Assembly: GCA_035291905.1 (NCBI GenBank)
Contig: DATDRF010000007.1
Span: forward strand, 1 to 5,740
Source: JACPLA01 sp035291905
Lineage (GTDB): Bacteria > Bacteroidota > Ignavibacteria > UBA10030
DNA length: 5,740 nt
Reading direction: 5' to 3'
Below, in pieces: positions 1 to 5,433 of the stretch. The position numbers were made by a program, and so were the translations under genes. The stretch's first letter is position 1. Every line of letters starts with the position of its first letter. The notes under the pieces were generated by a model. The model saw nothing but the letters and a program-made list of their open reading frames with translations. It ran no database searches and was not told the origin of the DNA.

Positions 1-1
1 C

Positions 2-145
2 TATTACTACTGGATCGGTTGCGTCTCGGGAACCTGCCCCATTACCAGCAACCCCTGGGCGAGCACTGGATACGGCATGATGCTGGGACTCTTGTTGACC
101 CCGAGTTTGTCGGAATTGCTGCAAAAGAAGAAAGAAAAGGAATAA
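2..145 (+). CDS. Small membrane protein, DUF6132-like, C-terminal part
   Basis: The reading frame is open from the left window edge to a TAA at 143-145, giving the last 47 residues of a protein whose start lies outside the window. The visible part begins with aromatic residues (YYYWIG), then the motif GCVSGTCPITSNP, then a hydrophobic run (GYGMMLGLLL) and a lysine-rich tail (QKKKEKE). From memory, GC-SGTCPITSNP followed by a second membrane segment is the hallmark of the small DUF6132 family, which has two membrane helices around a short Cys-containing loop. The two cysteines, five residues apart in CVSGTC, could form a disulfide or bind a ligand; this is inference. Only 4 bases separate its stop from the DUF302 start, and its last codons carry that gene's ribosome binding site (AAGGAA, 137-142), so the two are probably co-transcribed. 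Its function is unknown. The frame and motif are certain, and the family name is moderately sure. Confidence 0.75.
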   Translation, partial: YYYWIGCVSGTCPITSNPWASTGYGMMLGLLLTPSLSELLQKKKEKE

Positions 146-149
146 ACCA

Positions 150-533
150 ATGGGATATGGATTCTCCAGGACCGTGAACCTCTCGTACGATCAGGCTGTT
201 GAGAAGGTAACGGAAGAGCTGAAGAAAGAGGGATTCGGGGTCCTGACGACGATAGACGTCAAGGAGACCTTGAAGAAGAAACTGAATGTCGATTTCAGGC
301 GTTACATCATTCTGGGCGCGTGCAATCCGCCTTTTGCTTACAAATCACTTCAGGCGGAGGAAGAAATCGGGCTGCTTCTCCCGTGCAACGTCGTGGTCTA
401 CGAAAAAGGTGACAAGACCGTTGTCTCCGCATTCGACCCGATGGTGATGATGAAGATTGTCGACAACCCCGCCGTCAAAACGGTTGCCGAGGAAGTACAA
501 TCGGGATTGAAGCGAGTCATAGCGAGTCTATAA
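150..533 (+). CDS. DUF302 domain protein
   Basis: This 127-residue protein is essentially one DUF302 domain, with no signal peptide or membrane segment, so it is probably cytoplasmic. Family hallmarks are visible: GFSRTVNLSYDQAVEKV at the N-terminus (the strand and helix that open the domain), EGFGVLTTIDVKETLKKKL at 27-45, LGACNPPFA around C58, and IGLLLPCNVVVYE around C79. The two conserved cysteines (C58, C79) lie in the ACNP and PCN motifs usual for the family. The biochemical role of DUF302 is not established. In many genomes it sits beside thioredoxins, rhodaneses or sulfur-transport genes, which matches the thioredoxin 34 bases downstream. The ATG at 150 is chosen because AAGGAA at 137-142 lies 7 bases upstream and the N-terminus aligns with the usual domain start. 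The family call is strong; the function is not known. Confidence 0.9.
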   Translation: MGYGFSRTVNLSYDQAVEKVTEELKKEGFGVLTTIDVKETLKKKLNVDFRRYIILGACNPPFAYKSLQAEEEIGLLLPCNVVVYEKGDKTVVSAFDPMVMMKIVDNPAVKTVAEEVQSGLKRVIASL

Positions 534-567
534 AACAAACCAATCACGCAGAGAACAAGGAACAACA

Positions 568-936
568 ATGGCAGAGAATCTTACAAAGGACACCTTTCTT
601 CAGAAAGTGTTCAACTACGAGCAGAACAAAGAATGGAAATTCGAGGGAGAACTCCCGTGCGTCATCGATTTCTGGGCTCCCTGGTGCGGACCGTGCCGGG
701 CAGTGGCACCCGTGATCGAAGAGCTTTCGAAAGAGTATGCCGGTAAAGTGAATTTCTATAAGATCAACACGGATGAAGAACAGGAGTTGGCCGGTGCATT
801 CGGAATCCGCAGCATTCCTTCACTGCTGTTTGTCCCAAAGAACGGTGATCCGAAAATGGCAATCGGAGCCCTTCCGAAGGAATCGCTCAAGCAGGCGGTC
901 GAAACCGAGCTGCTCGGCGTCGCGGTGAATTCGTAA
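568..936 (+). CDS. trxA: Thioredoxin
   Basis: This 122-residue single-domain thioredoxin reduces protein disulfides in the cytoplasm and is normally recycled by thioredoxin reductase. The active site WCGPC is at 39-43 (C40, C43). The buried acid matching E. coli D26 is D34 in VIDFWAPW, the cis-proline is P84 in RSIPS, and the conserved late glycine is G100 in AIGALPKE. The roughly 30-residue N-terminal stretch (LTKDTFLQKVFNYEQNKEW) and the block NTDEEQELAGAFGIRSIPS are characteristic of the Bacteroidota type of thioredoxin. There is no signal peptide. The ATG at 568 has AAGGAA at 557-562, 5 bases upstream. The gene is last in the DUF6132-like/DUF302 operon and is followed at once by a strong terminator. 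An extra cysteine (C31) lies just before the core strand. Whether it is the main cellular thioredoxin or one dedicated to its operon partners cannot be told from the window. Confidence 0.95.
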   Translation: MAENLTKDTFLQKVFNYEQNKEWKFEGELPCVIDFWAPWCGPCRAVAPVIEELSKEYAGKVNFYKINTDEEQELAGAFGIRSIPSLLFVPKNGDPKMAIGALPKESLKQAVETELLGVAVNS

Positions 937-961
937 ACGCATCCCCGGTATTCGTAAACGC
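929..961 (+). repeat. 12-base direct repeat around the thioredoxin stop codon
   Basis: The sequence ATTCGTAAACGC occurs exactly at 929-940 and again at 950-961, a period of 21 bases. The first copy contains the TAA stop of the thioredoxin gene. The second copy contains the same TAA in the same frame and supplies the first bases of the terminator stem. It looks like a short local duplication at the gene end that leaves a back-up in-frame stop. Confidence 0.7.
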
Positions 962-998
962 CCCGGCCTCGTTGAGGTACCGGGGCGTTCTCTTTTTG
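957..998 (+). terminator. Intrinsic terminator after the thioredoxin gene
   Basis: AACGCCCCGG (957-966) pairs perfectly with CCGGGGCGTT (980-989). The stem continues inward as CCTC (967-970) with GAGG (974-977), around a GTT loop and a two-base TA bulge at 978-979. It is followed by CTCTTTTTG (990-998). A GC-rich stem of 14 pairs with a T run is a textbook rho-independent terminator. It closes the DUF6132-like/DUF302/thioredoxin operon 20 bases after the stop codon. Confidence 0.92.
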
Positions 999-1021
999 TT
1001 GAAGTTTTGAACGGTTTCCTC

Positions 1022-1052
1022 GTTGAATCACGCAACATCATTACTTCTTTTG
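1022..1052 (+). promoter_or_regulatory. Candidate promoter for the GAF-GGDEF gene (Bacteroidota type)
   Basis: GTTG at 1022-1025 is followed after 19 bases by TTCTTTTG at 1045-1052. The Bacteroidota primary-sigma consensus is TTTG about 19-21 bases before TAnnTTTG. The match misses the A in the second element and one T in the first. It lies just after the upstream terminator, where a new promoter is expected, and would give a leader of roughly 150 bases. This is a pattern match by eye only, and short motifs of this kind occur by chance. Confidence 0.25.
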
Positions 1053-1190
1053 AGAACCTGCGACCAGAATTGCGAAAAAGAACCGCCGGCCCGTCGTCGT
1101 TCTTCCTGTTCTGCCCGTTTTATCCACCAAAGGAGATGGCACGCGCTTTGCAAAATAATCAGGTGAGGAGGCCCGAGCAACCGGTTCGCC

Positions 1191-1198
1191 AAAGGAGG
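1191..1198 (+). promoter_or_regulatory. Strong ribosome binding site of the GAF-GGDEF gene
   Basis: AAAGGAGG lies 8 bases before the ATG at 1207, a near-perfect anti-16S match at ideal spacing. It is the strongest such site in the window and fixes the start. Genes of this group often lack clear sites, so it suggests efficient translation. A second AAAGGAG at 1129-1135 touches an ATG at 1136 directly, too close to work as that codon's own site. Confidence 0.85.
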
Positions 1199-1206
1199 AC
1201 CTCACC

Positions 1207-2256
1207 ATGAAAGGCCAGGAAAAAGAGCGATGCCTTCATCTGATGATCGACATACTGAAGATTCTCAAGTCGACCACCCAGCATGAAGAGGTTTTCTACC
1301 GCACGATCGACCTCATCACCCGCGTACTTCCCTGTCAATCGGTCGCCGTTGTCCTTATCGACCCCGTAAGCGAATACCTGAAGATCGATTGCACCTACGG
1401 GATTTCACACACCTTCCAGAAACATTTCGAGCGGAAGATTTCGACGGGAGCCGTCGGCGAGCTCATTTGGAATAACAAACCCATTGTCATTCGTGACTCC
1501 CAAACCGACCCGGTGCTTGCCCAGGAGGTCCAGTTGGAGCAGCCGTTCGGTTCGTGCGTGTGTGTGCCCGTCGGGGCAGATCATCGCTCGCTGGGATACC
1601 TCTTTGTCGCAAGTGACCTGACCCATGCGTTTGATGTCGACGATGAGGCGTTTCTCCAGGCATGCGCAGATGTGATGGGAGTAGCCTATCAGAAATGCTG
1701 GCTTGCGGAGGAGAACTTGCGGATCGATCGGATCGACCATGAAACGGGGCTCGAGAAATACCAGGCATTTCAGGAACGCCTCCGGGCGGCCCTTGACCGC
1801 GGGGTGCAATTCAAGGAATCGTTTGCCGTGGTCTTGTGTGACGTCGACAACTTCAAACATATCAGCCTGACGTACGGCTACAATACCTCGAGAGAGCTCC
1901 TGATGGGCCTGGGAAATCTCTTGAAGCAAAACATCCGGAGTGTGGATGCCACCGGCCGGTTCGGCTTTGATGAGTTTGCCGTCCTGCGCGAGAACACCGA
2001 TTCTGAAGCCGCTATGCAATTTGCCGAAAACATTCGGAAGGCGGTCGAGATAACTCCCTTCACTTCTCACGGAATCCAATCCACAATCAGCGTCGGACTT
2101 GCGGTGTTTCCGCAAAACGGCGCATCGATGGACGATCTGATGGTTACCGCAAAGAAGGCACTGTTTGAAGCTCAGAAATCAGGCCGCAACAAAGTTGTCG
2201 TGCTCCCCGGCGTTTGGTACCAGCGGCAGGACCCTGTCGTTTCCGAGGGCCGGTGA
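1207..2256 (+). CDS. GAF-GGDEF protein with degenerate active site and intact I-site
   Basis: This is a 349-residue soluble protein with no membrane segment. Residues about 20-165 form a GAF sensor domain (ARG-free core with SVAVVLIDP at 45-53, GAVGELIWNNKPIVIRD at 81-97 and CVCVPVGADHRSLGYLFVAS at 117-136). Residues about 175-333 form a GGDEF domain, starting at DHETGL and ending with SGRNKVVVL. Normal GGDEF domains make c-di-GMP from two GTP. Here the signature is GFDEF (253-257), and in the block DVDNFKHISLTYGYNTSR (212-229) the guanine-contact Asn and Asp of PleD (N335, D344) are S220 and R229. The metal-binding acids D212 and D255 remain. The inhibitory-site motif RxxD is intact (R244, D247) with the correct five-residue gap to the signature. 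This combination resembles c-di-GMP receptors such as PelD (GAF plus degenerate GGDEF). The gene stands alone between a terminator and the peptidase gene. Domain calls are sure; loss of cyclase activity is a strong inference. Confidence 0.93.
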   Translation: MKGQEKERCLHLMIDILKILKSTTQHEEVFYRTIDLITRVLPCQSVAVVLIDPVSEYLKIDCTYGISHTFQKHFERKISTGAVGELIWNNKPIVIRDSQTDPVLAQEVQLEQPFGSCVCVPVGADHRSLGYLFVASDLTHAFDVDDEAFLQACADVMGVAYQKCWLAEENLRIDRIDHETGLEKYQAFQERLRAALDRGVQFKESFAVVLCDVDNFKHISLTYGYNTSRELLMGLGNLLKQNIRSVDATGRFGFDEFAVLRENTDSEAAMQFAENIRKAVEITPFTSHGIQSTISVGLAVFPQNGASMDDLMVTAKKALFEAQKSGRNKVVVLPGVWYQRQDPVVSEGR

Positions 2257-2275
2257 AATACCGGAGCCCCTCCGG
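2250..2275 (+). repeat. GC-rich inverted repeats at the end of the GAF-GGDEF gene
   Basis: Two overlapping hairpins can form. CCGGT (2250-2254) pairs with ACCGG (2260-2264) around a five-base loop that includes the stop codon region. CCGGAG (2261-2266) pairs with CTCCGG (2270-2275) around CCC. A third pairing, GGCCGG (2248-2253) with CCGGCC (2272-2277), competes with both. No T run follows, so this is not a standard intrinsic terminator. It could be an mRNA 3' structure or a weak or factor-assisted stop. Confidence 0.45.
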
Positions 2276-2346
2276 CCGGGCAGATGTTGATCCGCCGAGT
2301 GTTGGCAGGCACATCCTCGTCGTCCCTCCCGTTTGTGACGAGGTGA

Positions 2347-2378
2347 GTTGAACCTCTCGAGCCCTTCTCGTATCTTTT
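2347..2378 (+). promoter_or_regulatory. Candidate promoter for the M1 peptidase gene (Bacteroidota type)
   Basis: GTTG at 2347-2350 is followed after 20 bases by TATCTTTT at 2371-2378, close to the Bacteroidota consensus TTTG-N19-21-TAnnTTTG (last G missing). The element ends only 6 bases before the ATG at 2385, so transcription would begin at or very near the start codon. That would agree with the absence of a ribosome binding site there. The evidence is motif and spacing only. Confidence 0.3.
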
Positions 2379-2384
2379 CCGCGC

Positions 2385-4403
2385 ATGCGATTGTTCCGAT
2401 TGATAACGTGCTGTACCCTTACCCTCGTCCTCTCTCAATGGGCGTTTTCCCAATATCATGAGGAGCCCGATGAGCTGAAGCAGCGCCGGTCGGAACTCAG
2501 CCGTTATCAGAAACTCCAAAAACTCTCGGGTGCCGCAAGCGCGTCGGGTCAGAACATCGACGTCAAGTACTATGAGCTGAAGATCCGGATTGTCCCCCCC
2601 AACACTGTGGCCGGCTCGGTGCGGATTCAGGCAGTGACGGCCGCTATGGGTGATTCGAATGTCACCTTTGACCTCTGGGCACCCCTCGTGATTGATTCTG
2701 CCTTTGTTGATGGCCAGGCCGCCACGGCTCTGCAGGACAGCGCAACATTCAGTCTTCCTGTCTCATCGAGTCTGCCGATAGGTACCCCGCTCACCTTCGA
2801 CATTTACTATCACGGTCAGCCGAGGTTTGTCGGATTTGGCAGCTTCGCTTCCTCCGTGCAGCCGGGCACGGGCATTCCCTGGATCTGGTCGCTCAGCGAG
2901 CCCTATGGAGCACCGACGTGGTGGCCCTGCAAAGACAATCCGGCGGACAAAGCGGATTCCCTCGATGTGTGGGTTACATGCAATGAGTCCTTCAAGGCCG
3001 GTTCTCAGGGGAAACTCGTTTCCACGACGTCGGACGGATTGGGGAACAAAACCTACCATTGGAAGCACCACTACGCGATATCGACATATCTGGTTTCAGT
3101 TGCTTTGACCAACTACGCCGAATTCTCAGACTGGTTCAAGTACTCTCCGTCCGACTCGATGGAGATTCTCAATTATGTTCTTCCGGCGGACCTGGCACTC
3201 GCAGACAGTCAGCTTGCGAAGACCGTCCCGATGCTGGGGATTTTCTCCGGTTTGTTCGGCCTTTACCCCTTTGTGGACGAAAAATATGGGCACTCACAGT
3301 TTGAGTGGGGAGGGGGAATGGAACATCAAACAATGACCTCCCTCGGTAAGATCGGGTCATTAGGTTTTACCGAAGACCTTGTGGCGCACGAGCTGGCGCA
3401 CCAGTGGTTTGGAGATATGATTACGATGAGGACGTGGCCCGATATCTGGCTGAATGAAGGTTTTGCGACGTATTCTGTAGCCCTGTACCGTGAGCAACAG
3501 TACGGCACCGCGTCGTATCGGAGCTATATGGACCAACAGATCTCGCGCGCCAAAAATGCCGACGGATCGATCTATGTCCTCGATACAGCCTATGTCGGGA
3601 ATCTCTTCGACGGCAACCTCGTGTACGCAAAAGGTGCGACAGTCTTACATATGCTGCGCTATGTCGTTGGCGATTCGGCGTTCTTTCGCGCGCTCAAAGG
3701 ATATGCGACGAACCCTCAGCATATGTACAGCAATGCCTCGACGGGGGATCTGCAGAAGGTTTTTGAAGATTCATCAGGGCTCGACCTCGATTATTTCTTT
3801 CAGGAATGGATTTACGGTGAGGGATTTCCTCAGTATCAATTTGAATGGGGATGGGTTTCTGATACGGCGGGGTCCAAAATCAGGTTTTCACTTTCTCAGA
3901 CGGCAGGTGTGAATCCTTCGTTCTTCAAGATGCCGCTTGACATTCGGGTGTACGGTGAGGGAACGTCAGTGACCTTTAAGGTCTTCAACGATTCTCTGAG
4001 CCAAACATGGGTATGGACTGTTCCGTTCATACCGGATTCGGTTTCGATCGATCCGGAGAATTGGATCTTGAAGGCTGTCCAGGGATCTCTTGTGGGGATT
4101 GATGAGGTTGGGGGCGGGATTCGCTCATTCGTGCTGCATCAAAATTATCCCAATCCGTTCAATCCTTCTACGCTGATTCGCTACACGGTTCCGGAACGCA
4201 GTCGGGTGACGATCGAGGTCTTCGACCTTCTCGGGCGGGTTGCGGCGGTTCTGAGTGATCGTGAAATGGCAGCGGGCCGATATGAAGTGCCATGGAAACC
4301 GGCAGGTGCCTCGGGCGTGTATCTTTGCCGGATGACGGCGATCCCTCTTGCCGCGACTTTGAATCCGTTTGTGTCGGTACGAAAAATGGTCTACGTGAAG
4401 TGA
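2385..4403 (+). CDS. Secreted M1 family zinc aminopeptidase with T9SS sorting domain
   Basis: This 672-residue protein is predicted to remove N-terminal amino acids from peptides outside the cell or on its surface. Residues 1-23 are a signal peptide (R2 and R5, then a hydrophobic core, cleavage near WAFSQ). Residues about 58-245 are the M1 N-terminal beta domain, with TWWPCKDNPADKADS at 178-192. The catalytic domain carries GGGMEH at 309-314 (equivalent to GAMEN), the zinc site HELAH at 335-339 and the third ligand E358 in WLNEGFA, exactly 18 residues after the HExxH motif. The likely transition-state tyrosine is Y414 in VYAKG. A beta-rich region (about 484-565) follows. Residues about 582-672 are a type IX secretion sorting domain: HQNYPNPFNPST, VTIEVFDLLGR, SGVYLCRM, RKMVYVK. 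The protein is shorter than classic four-domain M1 enzymes, as is common for secreted relatives. An in-frame TGA at 2349 with no other start codon between supports the ATG at 2385, although no ribosome binding site is visible. Confidence 0.94.
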   Translation: MRLFRLITCCTLTLVLSQWAFSQYHEEPDELKQRRSELSRYQKLQKLSGAASASGQNIDVKYYELKIRIVPPNTVAGSVRIQAVTAAMGDSNVTFDLWAPLVIDSAFVDGQAATALQDSATFSLPVSSSLPIGTPLTFDIYYHGQPRFVGFGSFASSVQPGTGIPWIWSLSEPYGAPTWWPCKDNPADKADSLDVWVTCNESFKAGSQGKLVSTTSDGLGNKTYHWKHHYAISTYLVSVALTNYAEFSDWFKYSPSDSMEILNYVLPADLALADSQLAKTVPMLGIFSGLFGLYPFVDEKYGHSQFEWGGGMEHQTMTSLGKIGSLGFTEDLVAHELAHQWFGDMITMRTWPDIWLNEGFATYSVALYREQQYGTASYRSYMDQQISRAKNADGSIYVLDTAYVGNLFDGNLVYAKGATVLHMLRYVVGDSAFFRALKGYATNPQHMYSNASTGDLQKVFEDSSGLDLDYFFQEWIYGEGFPQYQFEWGWVSDTAGSKIRFSLSQTAGVNPSFFKMPLDIRVYGEGTSVTFKVFNDSLSQTWVWTVPFIPDSVSIDPENWILKAVQGSLVGIDEVGGGIRSFVLHQNYPNPFNPSTLIRYTVPERSRVTIEVFDLLGRVAAVLSDREMAAGRYEVPWKPAGASGVYLCRMTAIPLAATLNPFVSVRKMVYVK

Positions 4404-4404
4404 T

Positions 4405-5184
4405 TTACCGCGGGGGAGGAGCGAGAAGGCGCTCAAGCTGTCTCGAGGCACGTTCCTGTTCATCTTTTTCGCGGGCGCTCTGGGGAGTGAGTACGAGTAT
4501 CTTTTCGAGACATTCCTTCCGCTTTTCCATATTTTCCATCTGACCGTACGTCCTCGAGAGCTCGTAGTGTGCAAAGATGTTCTGGGGATCGAGCTCGATC
4601 GACTTGAGAAGCATGTTCTCCGATTCCTCTAGTGTGCCGGGCAACGATCCTCCAAAGACAACGTTGGCGATCACCCGTTCGTACCATTTGAGCCGTGCCC
4701 CCTCCCGGTAGATGATGCCTAACACCATGTACGGAGGTCCGTAGCTCGGATCCAGTTCGATGGCTTTGCGTGCATCCCGCGTGACAGCCTTTCCGATGTC
4801 GAGCTTCTCCCTCACTCCTTTGAACGGCACGAGGCTCCCGCGGGCCACTGCCAGCCAGAAATGGGATTTGCCGCTGTCGGGATAGAGATCCACGAGCTGT
4901 TGTGCGTATTGCACTCCCTTTTCATACCATACTTTCGCGCTGTCGTTCCGGCGCAGCATTGACCTGCCGATGTCATTGTGGATCCTGGTCATCCGAATAA
5001 GCGTCTCGTAGTCTTTTGGGGCAAGCTTGAATGCCTCCTGATACTGGGCAAGGGCTCCCTCATTGTCGAAACTTCTGTAAAGCGTGTCCCCCCGGGCATG
5101 ATACGTTGACACATTGTCGGGCGTACCAATGAGAAACACGGGAAATATGGCAACGAGAGATATGAGGGAGAGAAGAAGAGACAC
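4405..5184 (-). CDS. TPR protein resembling the RMDN family, N-terminal hydrophobic segment
   Basis: This 259-residue protein starts at GTG (5184) and ends at TAA (4407-4405). Residues 2-20 are hydrophobic (SLLLSLISLVAIFPVFLIG), a signal peptide or membrane anchor, so the rest probably lies in the periplasm. Most of the remainder is helical TPR repeat: clear units at about 27-60 (NEGALAQYQEAFKLAP), 108-147 (ARKAIELDP) and 185-234 (LLKSIELDPQNIFAHYELS). The order of YPDSGKSHFWLAVARG (101-116), LKWYERVIANVVFGGSLP (165-182) and a final TPR pair resembles the regulator of microtubule dynamics (RMDN) family, which has bacterial members of unknown role. TPRs usually bind other proteins, and no catalytic motif is visible. 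An in-frame TGA five codons upstream makes GTG the earliest start in this frame. It lacks a ribosome binding site, and a better start exists one frame away (TTG at 5207). The gene converges on the M1 gene with a one-base gap. Confidence 0.85.
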   Translation of the reverse strand: MSLLLSLISLVAIFPVFLIGTPDNVSTYHARGDTLYRSFDNEGALAQYQEAFKLAPKDYETLIRMTRIHNDIGRSMLRRNDSAKVWYEKGVQYAQQLVDLYPDSGKSHFWLAVARGSLVPFKGVREKLDIGKAVTRDARKAIELDPSYGPPYMVLGIIYREGARLKWYERVIANVVFGGSLPGTLEESENMLLKSIELDPQNIFAHYELSRTYGQMENMEKRKECLEKILVLTPQSAREKDEQERASRQLERLLAPPPR

Positions 5185-5250
5185 TATTTTTTCGGCTCAG
5201 CGAACAAAATATCGATTCCTGCAGAGCGACGCAAGCGGTTCAACAATGAA

Positions 5251-5284
5251 TTCTCTGGGATCCCCCCAGGGAGTCTCAGTTTTT
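5251..5284 (+). other. Hairpin in the spacer between the TPR and desaturase genes
   Basis: TTCTCTGGG (5251-5259) pairs with CCCAGGGAG (5265-5273), nine pairs with two G-T wobbles around an ATCCC loop. Six bases later comes a five-T run (5280-5284). It looks like a weak rho-independent terminator or attenuator on the + strand, but no + strand gene ends before it. It may be part of the desaturase leader, an operator-like inverted repeat for either divergent gene, or chance. The rest of the 249-base spacer shows no clear promoter or RNA. Confidence 0.3.
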
Positions 5285-5422
5285 GCTTGTTTTCAAATGC
5301 GAAATCATGCTTATTGAGGATACGCCAAGCCTTCCGCAGCTCTTTCATGAATCTCACAATTCCCTGCTTTCGGGATGGAGCAGAGCCGCGAGGCGATCAG
5401 GATTTTCCCGGTAATCATACGC

Positions 5423-5429
5423 AAAGGAG
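5423..5429 (+). promoter_or_regulatory. Ribosome binding site that decides the desaturase start
   Basis: AAAGGAG lies 4 bases before the ATG at 5434. The spacing is slightly short but usable. The frame stays open upstream to an ATG at 5347, which would add 29 residues, but that codon has no such site and the added residues do not look like the family. The ATG at 5434 is therefore preferred. Confidence 0.7.
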
Positions 5430-5433
5430 CACG

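Noticed and set aside
1078..1104. AAGAAC/GTTCTT inverted repeat in the GAF-GGDEF leader
   Set aside because: Only six pairs around a 15-base loop, with no T run and no fit to a known riboswitch; c-di-GMP riboswitch landmarks were not seen.
1007..1210. 67-codon + strand frame between the terminator and the GAF-GGDEF gene
   Set aside because: No ribosome binding site at its first ATG, no recognisable domain, unusual composition, and it begins just after the terminator T run. Only its last 24 codons, which overlap the next start, are kept as a weak observation.
1405..2115. 236-codon - strand frame inside the GAF-GGDEF gene
   Set aside because: It is the antisense of a clear GAF-GGDEF coding region and its product shows no domain.
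4419..4434. GAGCG/CGCTC hairpin after the M1 stop codon
   Set aside because: Five pairs inside the TPR coding sequence with no T run on either side; not a credible terminator.
4125..4574. 149-codon - strand frame across the M1 and TPR gene ends
   Set aside because: It overlaps the well-supported T9SS domain on one side and the TPR C-terminus in another frame on the other. The composition is Arg-rich shadow sequence.
5193..5240. Possible sigma-70-like promoter for the TPR gene (TTGCGT, 17 bases, TATTTT on the - strand)
   Set aside because: The match is weak in both boxes and could easily be chance. The second box would also lie within the candidate ribosome binding and start region.
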